A DNA stretch of 45,347 nucleotides from Alphaproteobacteria bacterium UBA2964 (GTDB lineage Bacteria > Pseudomonadota > Alphaproteobacteria > MPNO01 > UBA2964), in NCBI GenBank assembly GCA_905182615.1, contig CAJJCG010000047.1, positions 1 through 45,347 on the forward strand, in the 5' to 3' direction. Position 1 is the stretch's first letter. Every line of letters starts with the position of its first letter. Under the pieces are notes generated by a model, which ran no database searches, was not told the DNA's origin, and was given only the letters and a program-made list of their open reading frames with translations. Shown piece after piece: positions 33,990 to 43,203 of this stretch. Both the position numbers and the translations under genes were made by a program.

Positions 33990-34910
33990 ATGATTGGCAA
34001 TAGTTGGCGTCGTGAACAGGGTCCTGCGGACCCCCTACTTCGCAAGATGCTCGCAGAGAGAGGTCTCGACAAAGTCCCTCAATGGGACAAAAAAGACGAT
34101 GTCCGAATGGCCGCCAATGATTACTGGATGGGGTTGGTCAAGGACCGGGACGGCCCGGTCAATCCAGAACAGGTTGAAATTACCGACCCGTCTCACATAA
34201 CCGAACAGATCAAGGCCAAGACGCTTGAGCTCGGGGCCGATGTCGTCGGGTGCTGTGCACTTACCCCGATCATGATCGACGAGGGGTTCGACATGCCCCA
34301 CCGCAACGTCGTCTCTTTCATTGTCCACGAAGATTACGACAAGGTACTCCAGGGATCACTCGCCATTGAGCGTGAAACTTATGACGTCTACATGCGCGTG
34401 GCTGACATTGCCACCCAGCTCGCCGCCTTTATCCGCGATCTTGGCTTCCCGGCTTGGGCACACCATAACGGGATAAGACAAATCCAGGCGATCCCCACGA
34501 TGTATTATAGTGGATTTGGCGAGATGGGCCGCCATGGCAGTTTAATAAATCCAGTTCATGCCGCCAATTTTCGACCGGGCTTTGTGACCACCAATGTTCC
34601 CCTGCAGGCTGACGCACCAATAGAGTTCGGCGCACAGGATTTTTGTGAAAAGTGTAATATTTGCCGTAATAACTGTCCCGGCGACGCCATTGCCACCGAT
34701 CATATTGTGACTGAAGGGGTCAAGCGCTGGCGGATTGATATGGAGAAGTGCTACCCGTTCTCACGCCTGCACGATGCCTATTGCCACATCTGTGTCGATG
34801 TCTGCCCTTATGTTTTCAAGGAAAATGGCGATGACGACAAACGCCTGAAATACAAAGCCTATATGAAACAGCGCAAAGAAGACGGCTACCGGTCACCTAA
34901 CAGGCTTTAA
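33990..34910 (+). CDS. Reductive-dehalogenase-like double 4Fe-4S protein, short and soluble
   Basis: The 306-residue protein carries two ferredoxin-type motifs as in RdhA: C219-x2-C222-x2-C225-x3-C229-P and C254-x10-C265-x2-C268-x3-C272-P. Before them, S-G-F-G-E-M-G-R-H-G-S-L-I-N-P and the T-N-V-P-L-Q-A-D-A-P-I-E-F-G segment match the RdhA core just ahead of the clusters. It has no Tat signal and no C-terminal flavin/ferredoxin reductase domain, and it is much shorter than respiratory RdhA (about 450-500) or fused catabolic types. The QueG family is a related alternative. Reductive removal of halogen or another group is possible but unproven. It follows the amidase gene. Confidence 0.8.
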   Translation: MIGNSWRREQGPADPLLRKMLAERGLDKVPQWDKKDDVRMAANDYWMGLVKDRDGPVNPEQVEITDPSHITEQIKAKTLELGADVVGCCALTPIMIDEGFDMPHRNVVSFIVHEDYDKVLQGSLAIERETYDVYMRVADIATQLAAFIRDLGFPAWAHHNGIRQIQAIPTMYYSGFGEMGRHGSLINPVHAANFRPGFVTTNVPLQADAPIEFGAQDFCEKCNICRNNCPGDAIATDHIVTEGVKRWRIDMEKCYPFSRLHDAYCHICVDVCPYVFKENGDDDKRLKYKAYMKQRKEDGYRSPNRL

Positions 34911-34923
34911 CGCCCGACCGTCT

Positions 34924-35844
34924 TTAACGGCCAACCAGTTGCGGCACTGATTCCAGAGGTTCTTCGAGAGGACGGTGGGCCGGCTTCACCGACCGAGAAA
35001 TGCCGGGGCCCTCGGCGATAACGCGATCTTCGATGCCGCGGCGAGCCATATTCATGAGGCTCTTAATGAGCCCATGACCGGTCACGACAACACCGCCAGA
35101 GACGGTCTTACCGAAACGTCTGGTCGCAACGACAAGACGATATTTTCCACGCCTCTTGACCATGATAGGGGAACCGGAATCACCCCGAGTCGCATCGCAA
35201 TTATGATGCATCAGCGCATCGTCGCGATAGAACAGCGTAATCGAACAACCATCATGTTGAGTCAAAAACTCACTCTTATCATAGCTATATCCCGCCTGGA
35301 TCAGGCTTATGCCCTTACGCCGAGTTTTCTTCCAGAATGCCTGGGTGAAATTAGCCAATGGAATCGGTTTGATTTTTGGACTCATCGGCTTGCGAAGTTT
35401 TAGCACTGCCCAATCACCGGTCTTCCGGAGACGGCATTTTTGCTGATCAACGACGCCGTTAGGCAGGAAGTAAGAGGCAATGGCAGCGCGTTCCTGATAC
35501 TTACCGTCGCGATAGCCCGCGAGAAAGCTGATCTTGTAGACTGGCAGCCAGCGCAAGGTTTTCTCCCGCCACAGACAATGGGCAGCCGTCGCCACCCGAT
35601 CCGGCGCAATCAGCACGCCCGTACAATAGGAACCCGCGCTGGTACTGAGACGGCCGATGGCATTCCAAGGGGCAATTGAGCTGTCGGCGACAACGCAATT
35701 ATCGACACCTTTTTTGCCCGAGGGACTAGCGCCCGGGAGGCGTGGATCGGCCGCACCAGCGACGGCAACCTGTCCTAGCGATAGAAGTGCAGCAATTGCC
35801 GTATCTTCCCCCTGCGCATCAATGAGCCCCTGGCCAAGCGACAA
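34924..35844 (-). CDS. Trypsin-like serine protease (family S1)
   Basis: The mature domain shows the full S1 triad: histidine in V-A-T-A-A-H-C, aspartate in T-G-D-W-A-V-L-K-L, and serine in T-R-G-D-S-G-S-P. Several cysteines suggest disulfides and an extracytoplasmic location. The N-terminus is unclear. TTG 35844 is the longest start but places acidic residues before the hydrophobic stretch I-A-A-L-L-S-L-G-Q-V-A-V-A-G-A, which looks like a signal peptide, and there is no in-frame ATG. The start may therefore be non-standard or shifted by a frame change. It is convergent with the RdhA-like gene, separated by 13 bases. Confidence 0.82.
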   Translation of the reverse strand: MSLGQGLIDAQGEDTAIAALLSLGQVAVAGAADPRLPGASPSGKKGVDNCVVADSSIAPWNAIGRLSTSAGSYCTGVLIAPDRVATAAHCLWREKTLRWLPVYKISFLAGYRDGKYQERAAIASYFLPNGVVDQQKCRLRKTGDWAVLKLRKPMSPKIKPIPLANFTQAFWKKTRRKGISLIQAGYSYDKSEFLTQHDGCSITLFYRDDALMHHNCDATRGDSGSPIMVKRRGKYRLVVATRRFGKTVSGGVVVTGHGLIKSLMNMARRGIEDRVIAEGPGISRSVKPAHRPLEEPLESVPQLVGR

Positions 35845-35941
35845 TGTTCAAGAATACCTTCCCCATATGACAAAGCAGAAATCGCCTGTCAAACAAAGAA
35901 AATGTAAAATCTCAACCTGTTAGGGGATAGCCGCCGACGGG

Positions 35942-36343
35942 TTAGACCGGCACCCGCCAGGATGATGTTGCATGTTCAGCGCTTGTCACATCGACAACGA
36001 CACCATTCGGATCACGGTATTTGCGTTCCGATTCGGGTCCATTGCCAACATTCAGGATTTGACCGTGATAAGTCCCGCCCGCTTCCTCAACCTGCGCACT
36101 GACTTCCGGCACATCGTCAACAAGAAAACCCATGTGATGCAGCCCAATATAATCTGGACCGCGTTCATCAGGCGCATTGTCATTTGACCGCAAATGCAGG
36201 ATTGCGAGTGATACAACGCCATCTGATAGCATAATCGCCACCTTGGATTGCCGGACCCGCTCCATGCCAAAAGCCTTTTCATAGAACTGTGCTGTGGTTT
36301 CAAGGTCCTTCGCGCTGATAGCGATATGACGCAACTTAGCCAT
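35942..36343 (-). CDS. VOC superfamily (glyoxalase/dioxygenase-like) protein
   Basis: The 133-residue protein has the paired beta-alpha-beta-beta-beta fold of glyoxalase-like proteins. It starts L-R-H-I-A-I-S-A-K-D-L with a metal histidine, has a second in L-H-H-M-G-F-L-V-D-D and ends R-D-P-N-G-V-V-V-D-V-T, where the usual glutamate ligand reads aspartate. Such proteins isomerise, open rings or resist drugs by metal-assisted chemistry; the reaction here is unknown. ATG 36343 has GGAG nine bases upstream. It lies 38 bases after the ATPase gene on the same strand. Confidence 0.88.
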   Translation of the reverse strand: MAKLRHIAISAKDLETTAQFYEKAFGMERVRQSKVAIMLSDGVVSLAILHLRSNDNAPDERGPDYIGLHHMGFLVDDVPEVSAQVEEAGGTYHGQILNVGNGPESERKYRDPNGVVVDVTSAEHATSSWRVPV

Positions 36344-36381
36344 TTAAAACTCTCCTAATTTCTTCGACGCTCTAAGTATAG

Positions 36382-37365
36382 CTAGTTTGGTTTGACTGTG
36401 GCACCCGGCCCAAAGACGTGACAGGCGGCGCCATGGTCACCGTCCATGACCAGCGGCGGCTCTTCCTCTGAGCAGATCTTCTGGGCAAACGCGCAGCGCG
36501 GATGAAAGCTGCATCCCGACGGAGGGTTGATCGGACTTGGCACATCCCCCTGCAGGACAATCCGTTCTGCCTTGCGCGTCGGATCAGGCACCGGCGCCGC
36601 CGATAGCAGCGCGCGCGTATAGGGATGCTGGCCATCGGTATAGATTTGATCGGCAGGTGCAATCTCAACAATTTTGCCGAGATACATCACCGCAACGCGA
36701 TCACTGACATGTTCAACGACCCGCAGATCATGAGAAATAAAGAAGTAAGTAAGGTCATACTCCTCCTGTAAATCCTGCAGCAGGTTCAAAATCTGCGCCT
36801 GAATTGAGACATCAAGAGCTGACACCGCCTCATCGGCGACGATAAACTTTGCGTTAAGCGCAAGCGCCCGTGCGACCCCGATCCGCTGACGCTGGCCACC
36901 GGAAAACTCGTGTGGATACCGACCATACTGCTCTTCCCGGAGACCGACCTTTGCAAGAAGAGCCATCACCCGGTCCTTGAGCTCAGCCCCATCAGCAATA
37001 CCGTGAATTTGTAGACCCTCGCCAATAATTTCGCCGACCCGCATACGAGGGTTGAGCGATGCGTAAGGGTCTTGAAAGATGATCTGCATCTTGCGGCGCA
37101 TTTCCCGCATATGATCAAAATTCATCTCAGTGATGTTTTGATTCTCAAAAATAATGTCACCGGAGGTTGGTTCAATCAGCCGCAACAAACAGCGCCCCAA
37201 TGTCGACTTCCCACAACCAGATTCACCGACCAACCCCAACGTCTCACCATCTTCAACCGAAAGCGAAACACCATCGACGGCTTTGACATCGCCGGTCTTG
37301 CGACCAAAGAATCCTCCCGAAATTGGAAAATGTTTTACAAGGTTTTTGATTTCCAGAAGCGCCAT
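36382..37365 (-). CDS. ABC transporter ATP-binding protein, DppF/OppF-like
   Basis: The 327-residue cytoplasmic ATPase has Walker [10 protein letters not shown], the signature [10 protein letters not shown], Walker [13 protein letters not shown] and the C-terminal oligopeptide-type domain with [10 protein letters not shown]. It probably drives the permeases at 24389-26309, which have no ATPase of their own beside them. ATG 37365 is chosen because AAGGA lies eight bases upstream and the DppD-like stop is 12 bases away. A longer frame from 37422 would overlap the previous gene. Confidence 0.94.
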   Translation of the reverse strand: MALLEIKNLVKHFPISGGFFGRKTGDVKAVDGVSLSVEDGETLGLVGESGCGKSTLGRCLLRLIEPTSGDIIFENQNITEMNFDHMREMRRKMQIIFQDPYASLNPRMRVGEIIGEGLQIHGIADGAELKDRVMALLAKVGLREEQYGRYPHEFSGGQRQRIGVARALALNAKFIVADEAVSALDVSIQAQILNLLQDLQEEYDLTYFFISHDLRVVEHVSDRVAVMYLGKIVEIAPADQIYTDGQHPYTRALLSAAPVPDPTRKAERIVLQGDVPSPINPPSGCSFHPRCAFAQKICSEEEPPLVMDGDHGAACHVFGPGATVKPN

Positions 37366-37376
37366 ATTTATTTTCC

Positions 37377-38363
37377 TTACGCTGCTGCAGCAGACACGGG
37401 AACCTTCAGGCAAGACACCCAATGGCCAGGTTCAATCTCAATTAGATCGGGTTGTGACTGCCCACATTGCTCTTCAGCCTGTGAACAACGATCCCGGAAG
37501 CGGCACCCAGACGGCCAGTGCAATGGACTTGGCACAATACCGGGAATGGCTTGCAATCGTTTCGCCGATTTATCAATAACACCCGGCACCGAATTCATCA
37601 GTCCAATCGTGTAAGGGTGCGATGGCCTGGCAAAGATGATTTCCGGCTTAGCGCGCTCAACAATCTTACCGGCATACATGACGGCGACCTCATCAGCCTG
37701 TTCCGCCACAACACCCAGATCATGGGTAATCAGGAGAACCGACATGCCGAGCTCCTCCTGCAGCTCTTTTATCAGCTCCAGGATCTGCGCCTGAATGGTA
37801 ACATCCAACGCCGTTGTCGGCTCATCTGCCATCAACAGACTAGGATTACAGCTCAGTGCCATCGCGATCATGACACGCTGGCGCATGCCGCCACTGAGTT
37901 GATGCGGAAAATCACTAACACGTTTCTGTGGCTCCGCTATCTTAACGAGGTGAAGCATCTCGACCGCTCGCGCACGGGCTTCCTTCTTGCTAACACCCTG
38001 ATGGAGCCGAACGGACTCCGCGATCTGATCGCCGATTGAGAAGACCGGGTTGAGCGACGTCATCGGCTCCTGAAAGATCATTGAGATTTCATTGCCGCGA
38101 ATATCGCGCATCTCAGCGTCCGAATATTCTGCGAGATCTTTGCCACGATAGATAACCTCACCACCAACGACCTTGCCGACCCCCTTTGATAAAAGCTGCA
38201 TCACCGATAGGGCGGTGACGCTTTTGCCGCAACCGGATTCACCGACCAGCCCCATGGTCTTACCTTCTTCAATATCAAAAGTGACACCATCAACGGCACG
38301 TACTTCGCCATCACTGGTAAAGAATGACGTCCGCAATTCTTTTATTTGTAGTAATGCACTCAT
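37377..38363 (-). CDS. ABC transporter ATP-binding protein, DppD/OppD-like
   Basis: The 328-residue ATPase has Walker [10 protein letters not shown], the signature L-S-G-G-M-R-Q-R-V, Walker [13 protein letters not shown] and the C-terminal [14 protein letters not shown] cysteine region of the peptide group. It forms a pair with the DppF-like gene directly downstream. It is divergent from the aminotransferase gene, and the 224-base gap holds the palindrome at 38512-38540. This may link import to the nitrogen-metabolism genes. Confidence 0.94.
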   Translation of the reverse strand: MSALLQIKELRTSFFTSDGEVRAVDGVTFDIEEGKTMGLVGESGCGKSVTALSVMQLLSKGVGKVVGGEVIYRGKDLAEYSDAEMRDIRGNEISMIFQEPMTSLNPVFSIGDQIAESVRLHQGVSKKEARARAVEMLHLVKIAEPQKRVSDFPHQLSGGMRQRVMIAMALSCNPSLLMADEPTTALDVTIQAQILELIKELQEELGMSVLLITHDLGVVAEQADEVAVMYAGKIVERAKPEIIFARPSHPYTIGLMNSVPGVIDKSAKRLQAIPGIVPSPLHWPSGCRFRDRCSQAEEQCGQSQPDLIEIEPGHWVSCLKVPVSAAAA

Positions 38364-38511
38364 GCCGATCCCTGTTTTGTCTGACTTTATCTCTTCAACA
38401 ATTCGCAGACTATTTTTAGGGATTATTCCATCAAATGGCGCAGCTTGTCACACCCCTACATCGAATCAATTGACGAGACAGCCCTTGTCGGCCAGAAAAT
38501 GCTCGGGCACG

Positions 38512-38540
38512 ATACCTAAATTGACAAATATTTTAGGTAT
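38512..38540. promoter_or_regulatory. Perfect 9-base inverted repeat, likely operator
   Basis: ATACCTAAA (38512-38520) and TTTAGGTAT (38532-38540) are exact inverted repeats around an 11-base spacer. The right arm overlaps TATATT (38538-38543), a good -10 for the aminotransferase gene, which suggests repression there. The ATAC-GTAT ends recall LysR-type or GntR-type sites, but the regulator is not in the window. Confidence 0.6.
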
Positions 38541-38587
38541 ATTTTACTTGCCGCCAGCGTTTGGAAATTTCAATAAAGGGGGCCGTG

Positions 38588-39916
38588 ATGCCTGACACGA
38601 CATATAGAGCCACCAATGACCTGCAATCCTACTGGATGCCGTTCACTGCGAACCGGCAATTCAAGGACGCCCCCCGCATGCTGGTCGGTGCCAAAGGCAT
38701 GTACTACACGACCGATAAAGGCCAGGAAGTTCTGGATGGTGTTTCCGGCATGTGGTGCGTCAATGCCGGTCATGGCCGCGATACCATCACAGAAGCCATC
38801 CGCGCGCAGGTCGGTCAGATGGATTACGCTACCGCCTTCCAAATGGGACATCCGCTCGCCTTTGAACTAGCCAGCCGTCTCACGACCATGCTGCCCGGCG
38901 ACCTCAATCATGTGTTCTTTGCCAATTCTGGATCAGAGGCCGTCGATACCGCCCTAAAAATCGCACTCGCCTATCACCGGGCACGCGGCGAAGGCACCCG
39001 CACCCGGTTCATCGGACGCGAACGGGGTTATCACGGGGTCGGATTTGGCGGCACCGCGGTCGGTGGCATCGTCAATAACCGCAAACAATTCGGCAATATG
39101 CTGGGTGGGGTCGACCATCTACCCCACACCCATAACCTCGAAAAAAATGCTTTCAGCCGCGGCCAACCGACATGGGGCGCCGAGCTCGCGGACGACCTTG
39201 AAAAACTCGTTGCGCTGCACGACGCCTCAACTATTGCCGCGGTGATCGTCGAACCGATGGCCGGCTCGACCGGTGTCCTGGTCCCACCGGTCGGATATCT
39301 CGACCGGCTGCGCGAGATTTGCACCCGGCACGGTATCCTGCTGATTTTCGATGAAGTGATTACCGGATTTGGCCGCACGGGGGCCTCGTTTGGCACCAAG
39401 CGGTTCGGTGTCCAGCCTGATCTAATGACCATAGCCAAAGGCCTGACCAACGGTGCCGTCCCAATGTCAGCTGTCGGCACAACCGGCACTATCTATGACG
39501 CTCTCATGGAGGGTCCGCCCGGTATGATCGAGCTGTTTCATGGCTACACCTATTCCGCTCACCCGCTCGCCTGTGCCGCCGCGTTGGCAACGTTGGAATT
39601 ATACGAGAACGAACGGCTGTTTGATCGCGCCGCTGAGCTAGCACCTTATTGGGAAGACGCTGTTCACTCGCTTAAGGACGGCAAGAACGTGATCGATATT
39701 CGCAATATTGGGCTGGTTGCCGGTATCGAGCTCGCACCTCGCGACGGCGCGACGGCAGCGCGCGGTTATGATTGTTTTGTCCGCTGCTTCGAAGAAGGTC
39801 TGATGATCCGGCAATCTGGCGACACGGCCGCTCTGGCGCCGCCCTTGATAATCGAAAAAACCGAGATCGATCGCATCATTGAAATTCTAAGGAACGTTAT
39901 CAACGGTCTCGACTGA
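38588..39916 (+). CDS. Class III aminotransferase (omega-amino acid:pyruvate type)
   Basis: The 442-residue PLP enzyme has V-F-F-A-N-S-G-S-E-A-V-D-T-A-L-K, the pyridine-ring aspartate in I-F-D-E-V-I-T-G-F-G-R-T, and the Schiff-base lysine in I-A-K-G-L-T-N-G. Its beginning, L-Q-S-Y-W-M-P-F-T-A-N-R-Q-F-K, closely resembles beta-alanine/omega-amino acid:pyruvate transaminases. ATG 38588 follows an AAAGGGGG site. As first gene of the plus-strand run, with an M20 hydrolase downstream, it could act on beta-alanine or a related amine released by carbamoyl hydrolysis. Confidence 0.92.
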   Translation: MPDTTYRATNDLQSYWMPFTANRQFKDAPRMLVGAKGMYYTTDKGQEVLDGVSGMWCVNAGHGRDTITEAIRAQVGQMDYATAFQMGHPLAFELASRLTTMLPGDLNHVFFANSGSEAVDTALKIALAYHRARGEGTRTRFIGRERGYHGVGFGGTAVGGIVNNRKQFGNMLGGVDHLPHTHNLEKNAFSRGQPTWGAELADDLEKLVALHDASTIAAVIVEPMAGSTGVLVPPVGYLDRLREICTRHGILLIFDEVITGFGRTGASFGTKRFGVQPDLMTIAKGLTNGAVPMSAVGTTGTIYDALMEGPPGMIELFHGYTYSAHPLACAAALATLELYENERLFDRAAELAPYWEDAVHSLKDGKNVIDIRNIGLVAGIELAPRDGATAARGYDCFVRCFEEGLMIRQSGDTAALAPPLIIEKTEIDRIIEILRNVINGLD

Positions 39917-39942
39917 CCAAATCCATAAAGGGGAGACCTGTC

Positions 39943-41604
39943 ATGAGTGTCACTGCGTTGAGCCCCGATTTGATTTTAACAAACAGCACTGTCTTAACGG
40001 CCGATCAAAACAACAGACAGGCAGAAGCCGTCGCGGTGTGGCATGGCCGTATCGGCGCGGTCGGTTCCACCAGCGACATTGAAGCGCTGGGTGATGGCCG
40101 GACACAGGTGATCGACCTCAAGGGCCGCTGCGTACTGCCCGGTCTCACCGATCCGCATGTGCATTTCGCCGATGGCGGCGCCTCGATGATGCATCGTCTC
40201 GATTGCCGCGATTTTTATTCTAACGTTCGATCCATTTCTCAGATCGTCGAAAAGATATCCGAACAGGCTCAGTCACAGGCACCCGGAACATGGGTGATCG
40301 CTCATGGCAGCCCAATGCAGGATTTCCGGATGCCGGAAGGCCGTTTTCCAAACCGGCAAGAACTCGATGCCGCATCACCAAACAATCCCGTCTCGATCAA
40401 TTTTGGTGCCCATATTACCATCGCAAATTCAAAGGCCCTCGAGCTTGCAGGTATCAATAAGAGCACCGATGCTCCGGCAGGCGGTGCCATTGAAATTGAT
40501 GAGGGCGGCGAGCTAACCGGCAAGCTGGTCGAACGGGCGCAATATCTGGTGCGCGCCGTGACCCCCGATTACAGCTACGACCAGATGAAGCAAGGCATAC
40601 TCTTCGCCTCCGAACGCTGTCTGTCCCGTGGCATCACCAATATCCACGATATCGTCACCAATCACGAATCTATCCGTGCCTATCAGGAGCTCGCGCAGGC
40701 AGGTGAATTGCCGATCCGGGTAAGCCTGCTCATCCGAGTTATCGAAGCCGCGATCCAGAAAGAAAGCCTACTCAACCTGGGCATCAAAACCGGCTTCGGC
40801 GATGACTGGCTCCGCATTGGCGGCGTCAAAATGTCAATTGATGGCGGAATCACCGGTCACGTCGCCAAGTTCTATGAGCCCTATGTCGATGACCCCTGCC
40901 ATGAAGGACTGATCCGCATCGAACAAGACGAGCTGGATGAGACGGTCGCCGCCTATCACAAAGCCGGACACCGTATCTGCATTCATGCAATTGGCGATGT
41001 TGCTATGGATATGGCATTGCGTTCACTGGATGGCGTTCTTAAGGAAGACCCGCGTGAAGATCACCGGCACCGCATTGAGCATCTCGGCAACTGGCTGGTT
41101 AATGACGAGCGCCTCGACCTGATCAAGCGCAACAATCTCCTGCCCGTCCCGAATATCCCCTTCATGCATTATATATGGGAATCACTTCTGGCCTGTATCG
41201 GCGACGAGCGGCTGGAGGAGAGCTTCAATATCAAGACCATGCTTGATGCCGGGCTGCAGATCACCTCTGGCTCAGATGGCCCGGCTTACTGGCCACTGGA
41301 TTCTCTGCGCGATCTCGGCACCGCGGTGTGTCGTCAAACCTGGACCGGCAAAACCGTCGGCGCTGATCAGGCCATTACCGTCGATCAAGCAATTCGAATG
41401 TTTACCATCAACGCCGCCTACAATGCTTTTGAAGAAAAGATCAAAGGCTCGATAGAAATCGGCAAAATTGCTGATTTCGCTGTCCTCGCCAATAACCCGC
41501 ATGAGGTCGACCCTGCCAAAATAAAGGATATTCCGGTCGACATGACAATCGTGGATGGAAAAGTAGCATTTTTCCGTGACGGCGCCGATGGTTTAGCAGC
41601 CTGA
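39943..41604 (+). CDS. Amidohydrolase family 3 protein (YtcJ-like)
   Basis: The 553-residue TIM-barrel metal hydrolase has G-L-T-D-P-H-V-H-F-A-D-G with the H-x-H site. It has the later R-I-C-I-H-A-I-G-D-V and the R-H-R-I-E-H-L region, typical of YtcJ-like enzymes. The last part carries N-A-A-Y-N-A-F and a closing beta-domain strand V-D-G-K-V. The substrate is unknown, though cyclic amides, formamides and hydantoin-like compounds are usual in the superfamily. ATG 39943 has GGGGAG seven bases upstream and lies 26 bases after the aminotransferase. Confidence 0.9.
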   Translation: MSVTALSPDLILTNSTVLTADQNNRQAEAVAVWHGRIGAVGSTSDIEALGDGRTQVIDLKGRCVLPGLTDPHVHFADGGASMMHRLDCRDFYSNVRSISQIVEKISEQAQSQAPGTWVIAHGSPMQDFRMPEGRFPNRQELDAASPNNPVSINFGAHITIANSKALELAGINKSTDAPAGGAIEIDEGGELTGKLVERAQYLVRAVTPDYSYDQMKQGILFASERCLSRGITNIHDIVTNHESIRAYQELAQAGELPIRVSLLIRVIEAAIQKESLLNLGIKTGFGDDWLRIGGVKMSIDGGITGHVAKFYEPYVDDPCHEGLIRIEQDELDETVAAYHKAGHRICIHAIGDVAMDMALRSLDGVLKEDPREDHRHRIEHLGNWLVNDERLDLIKRNNLLPVPNIPFMHYIWESLLACIGDERLEESFNIKTMLDAGLQITSGSDGPAYWPLDSLRDLGTAVCRQTWTGKTVGADQAITVDQAIRMFTINAAYNAFEEKIKGSIEIGKIADFAVLANNPHEVDPAKIKDIPVDMTIVDGKVAFFRDGADGLAA

Positions 41605-41630
41605 GAGAGGCTAACAGGCATTGATTGAGC

Positions 41631-41688
41631 CGGGGCCACCGGTCGTGTAATGATTACTTATATTTAAGTAACCCAACACGCGGCCCCG
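41631..41688. promoter_or_regulatory. Nested palindromes between amidohydrolase and M20 hydrolase genes
   Basis: Three nested pairs share one centre: CGGGGCC/GGCCCCG (41631-41637 and 41682-41688), CGTGT/ACACG (41644-41648 and 41676-41680) and TTACTTA/TAAGTAA (41654-41660 and 41665-41671) around TATT. No T-run follows. It may be an operator, an RNA element controlling the next gene, or a weak terminator. It fills most of the 108-base gap. Confidence 0.5.
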
Positions 41689-41712
41689 CAGGAAATTCGA
41701 AATCACCTCACG

Positions 41713-42981
41713 ATGACGGAAAATTCACTTGGAGACATCGCGCGCCAGGCGACAGCGCATATCGATGAGGATCGCCTCTGGCGTCGCCATATGGAGATGT
41801 CCGAGTTCGGCGCAATCCCCAATAACGGCGTGAATCGGCAGGCCCTCTCCCCGACAGATGTTGCGGCCCGCGAAACCCTGATCGGCTGGGCACGCGCTCG
41901 CAATTTCACAATCAGCCAGGACGAGATTGGCAATCTCTTTATTCGTCGTCGTGGTGATGGCTCCAACGCCGTTCCTGTCATGACCGGTAGCCATATGGAC
42001 AGCCAGCCCTGCGGTGGCCGGTTCGATGGTATTTATGGCGTACTCGCAGGGTTCGAAGTCCTTGAAGCATTGGAAGACGCCAATATCGTAACCATGCGCC
42101 CGATCGATGTTGTTGCCTGGACCAATGAAGAAGGCAGCCGATTTGATCCCGGCGGCATGGGCTCAATGGTGTTTACTGGCGTCGCCAAAGTCGATGATTT
42201 CGCCCATGTTCGAGACTCTGACGGCAAGTACTTCGCTCATGCGCTCGAGGAAACATTGCGAGCCACAACGGTGGACAGCGAGCGACCCACCAAACATCCG
42301 GTCAAAGCTTATATGGAAGCCCATATCGAGCAGGGCCCTGTGCTGGAAGATAGCGGCAATACCATCGGCGCGGTCACCGGTATTCAGGGTTCGCGACGGT
42401 TCCAGGTTAACATTACCGGCGAATCTGCTCATGCGGGTACCGCACCGCTGAAATCACGGCGCGACGCCCTGCAAGCGGCACTCCGCTGTCTGTCCGATCT
42501 CAACACGGTCATGGCGGACCCCGACGACATTCTACGCTACACCGTCGGCAAGCTCATCATCGCGCCTAATTCGCCAAACGCCGTAGCGAGCGGTGCTGAA
42601 TTTTCAATCGATTTGCGACATCCCGATGAAGCCGTACTTGAGCGACTAAGTAAAGAAATAGGAGAAGCCTGCACCAAGGCCGCACCACCCTGCGACATCG
42701 AAGTTATGCAGACATTCCGTAAAACCCCCTCAGACTTTACGCCGGAGATCGTCAACGCCGTCGAAAGCTCGGCACAAGCCCTCGGATTTCCGGCAATCCA
42801 GCTTCCCTCCGGCGCGTTTCATGATGCCGGGATGATGGCCTCGTTCTGCCCGTCGGCTATGATCTTTGTGCCGTGCGCTGGCGGTATCAGCCATAATGAA
42901 GCGGAATACGCGACGGCCTCCGATTTGGCAGCGGGCGCCAAGGTTCTCGCTGCCTGCCTCGTTGACCTAGCCGCCGAATAG
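41713..42981 (+). CDS. M20-family N-carbamoyl-L-amino acid/allantoate amidohydrolase-like enzyme
   Basis: The 422-residue zinc enzyme has the first metal motif G-S-H-M-D-S-Q-P, the D in G-G-R-F-D-G-I-Y-G-V-L-A-G, the acid pair in T-N-E-E-G-S-R-F, and M-E-A-H-I-E-Q-G-P-V-L-E, all usual in AllC/HyuC/beta-ureidopropionase. These enzymes hydrolyse carbamoyl or ureido groups to ammonia and CO2. Allantoate, ureidopropionate and carbamoyl amino acids cannot be told apart here. The start has only a weak ribosome binding site, so the palindrome just upstream may matter for expression. The DUF1116/FdrA genes follow. Confidence 0.92.
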   Translation: MTENSLGDIARQATAHIDEDRLWRRHMEMSEFGAIPNNGVNRQALSPTDVAARETLIGWARARNFTISQDEIGNLFIRRRGDGSNAVPVMTGSHMDSQPCGGRFDGIYGVLAGFEVLEALEDANIVTMRPIDVVAWTNEEGSRFDPGGMGSMVFTGVAKVDDFAHVRDSDGKYFAHALEETLRATTVDSERPTKHPVKAYMEAHIEQGPVLEDSGNTIGAVTGIQGSRRFQVNITGESAHAGTAPLKSRRDALQAALRCLSDLNTVMADPDDILRYTVGKLIIAPNSPNAVASGAEFSIDLRHPDEAVLERLSKEIGEACTKAAPPCDIEVMQTFRKTPSDFTPEIVNAVESSAQALGFPAIQLPSGAFHDAGMMASFCPSAMIFVPCAGGISHNEAEYATASDLAAGAKVLAACLVDLAAE

Positions 42982-43001
42982 CGACGTAGGAGAAAACTGT
43001 A

Positions 43002-43184
43002 ATGGAATCTGACAAAGACAACGCGTCACTTTTAGGCGGCAAATTATCCGTCATAAATGTCGGGCTGGATAAATTTGCGACCGAACTTGCAGATCATGAT
43101 GTTCCGGTTGTTCATCTTGACTGGAAACCACCGGCCGGTGGCGACCCGAAACTCGCGGCCTTACTCTCCAAGATGGGCACCTGA
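43002..43184 (+). CDS. 60-residue protein resembling the C-terminal tail of FdrA
   Basis: The short product contains K-L-S-V-I-N-V-G-L-D-K-F-A and V-V-H-L-D-W-K-P-P-A-G-G-D. The pattern I-N-V-G-L-x-x-F, then V-H-x-D-W-x-P-P-A-G-G, is one that I associate with the end of FdrA-family proteins. Here it stands as its own gene, 20 bases after the M20 hydrolase and 19 bases before the DUF1116 gene, with GGAG nine bases before its ATG. It may be a separate small subunit of the FdrA-DUF1116 complex. Whether the FdrA at the right edge also keeps its own tail cannot be seen. Confidence 0.7.
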   Translation: MESDKDNASLLGGKLSVINVGLDKFATELADHDVPVVHLDWKPPAGGDPKLAALLSKMGT

Positions 43185-43203
43185 CCTCCAGACGATGGAT
43201 TAA

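Noticed and set aside
33990-34910. Calling the iron-sulfur protein epoxyqueuosine reductase (QueG)
   Set aside because: The G-E-M-G-R-x-G-x-L-I-x-P block and the spacing of the second cluster fit RdhA better; QueG is kept only as an alternative.
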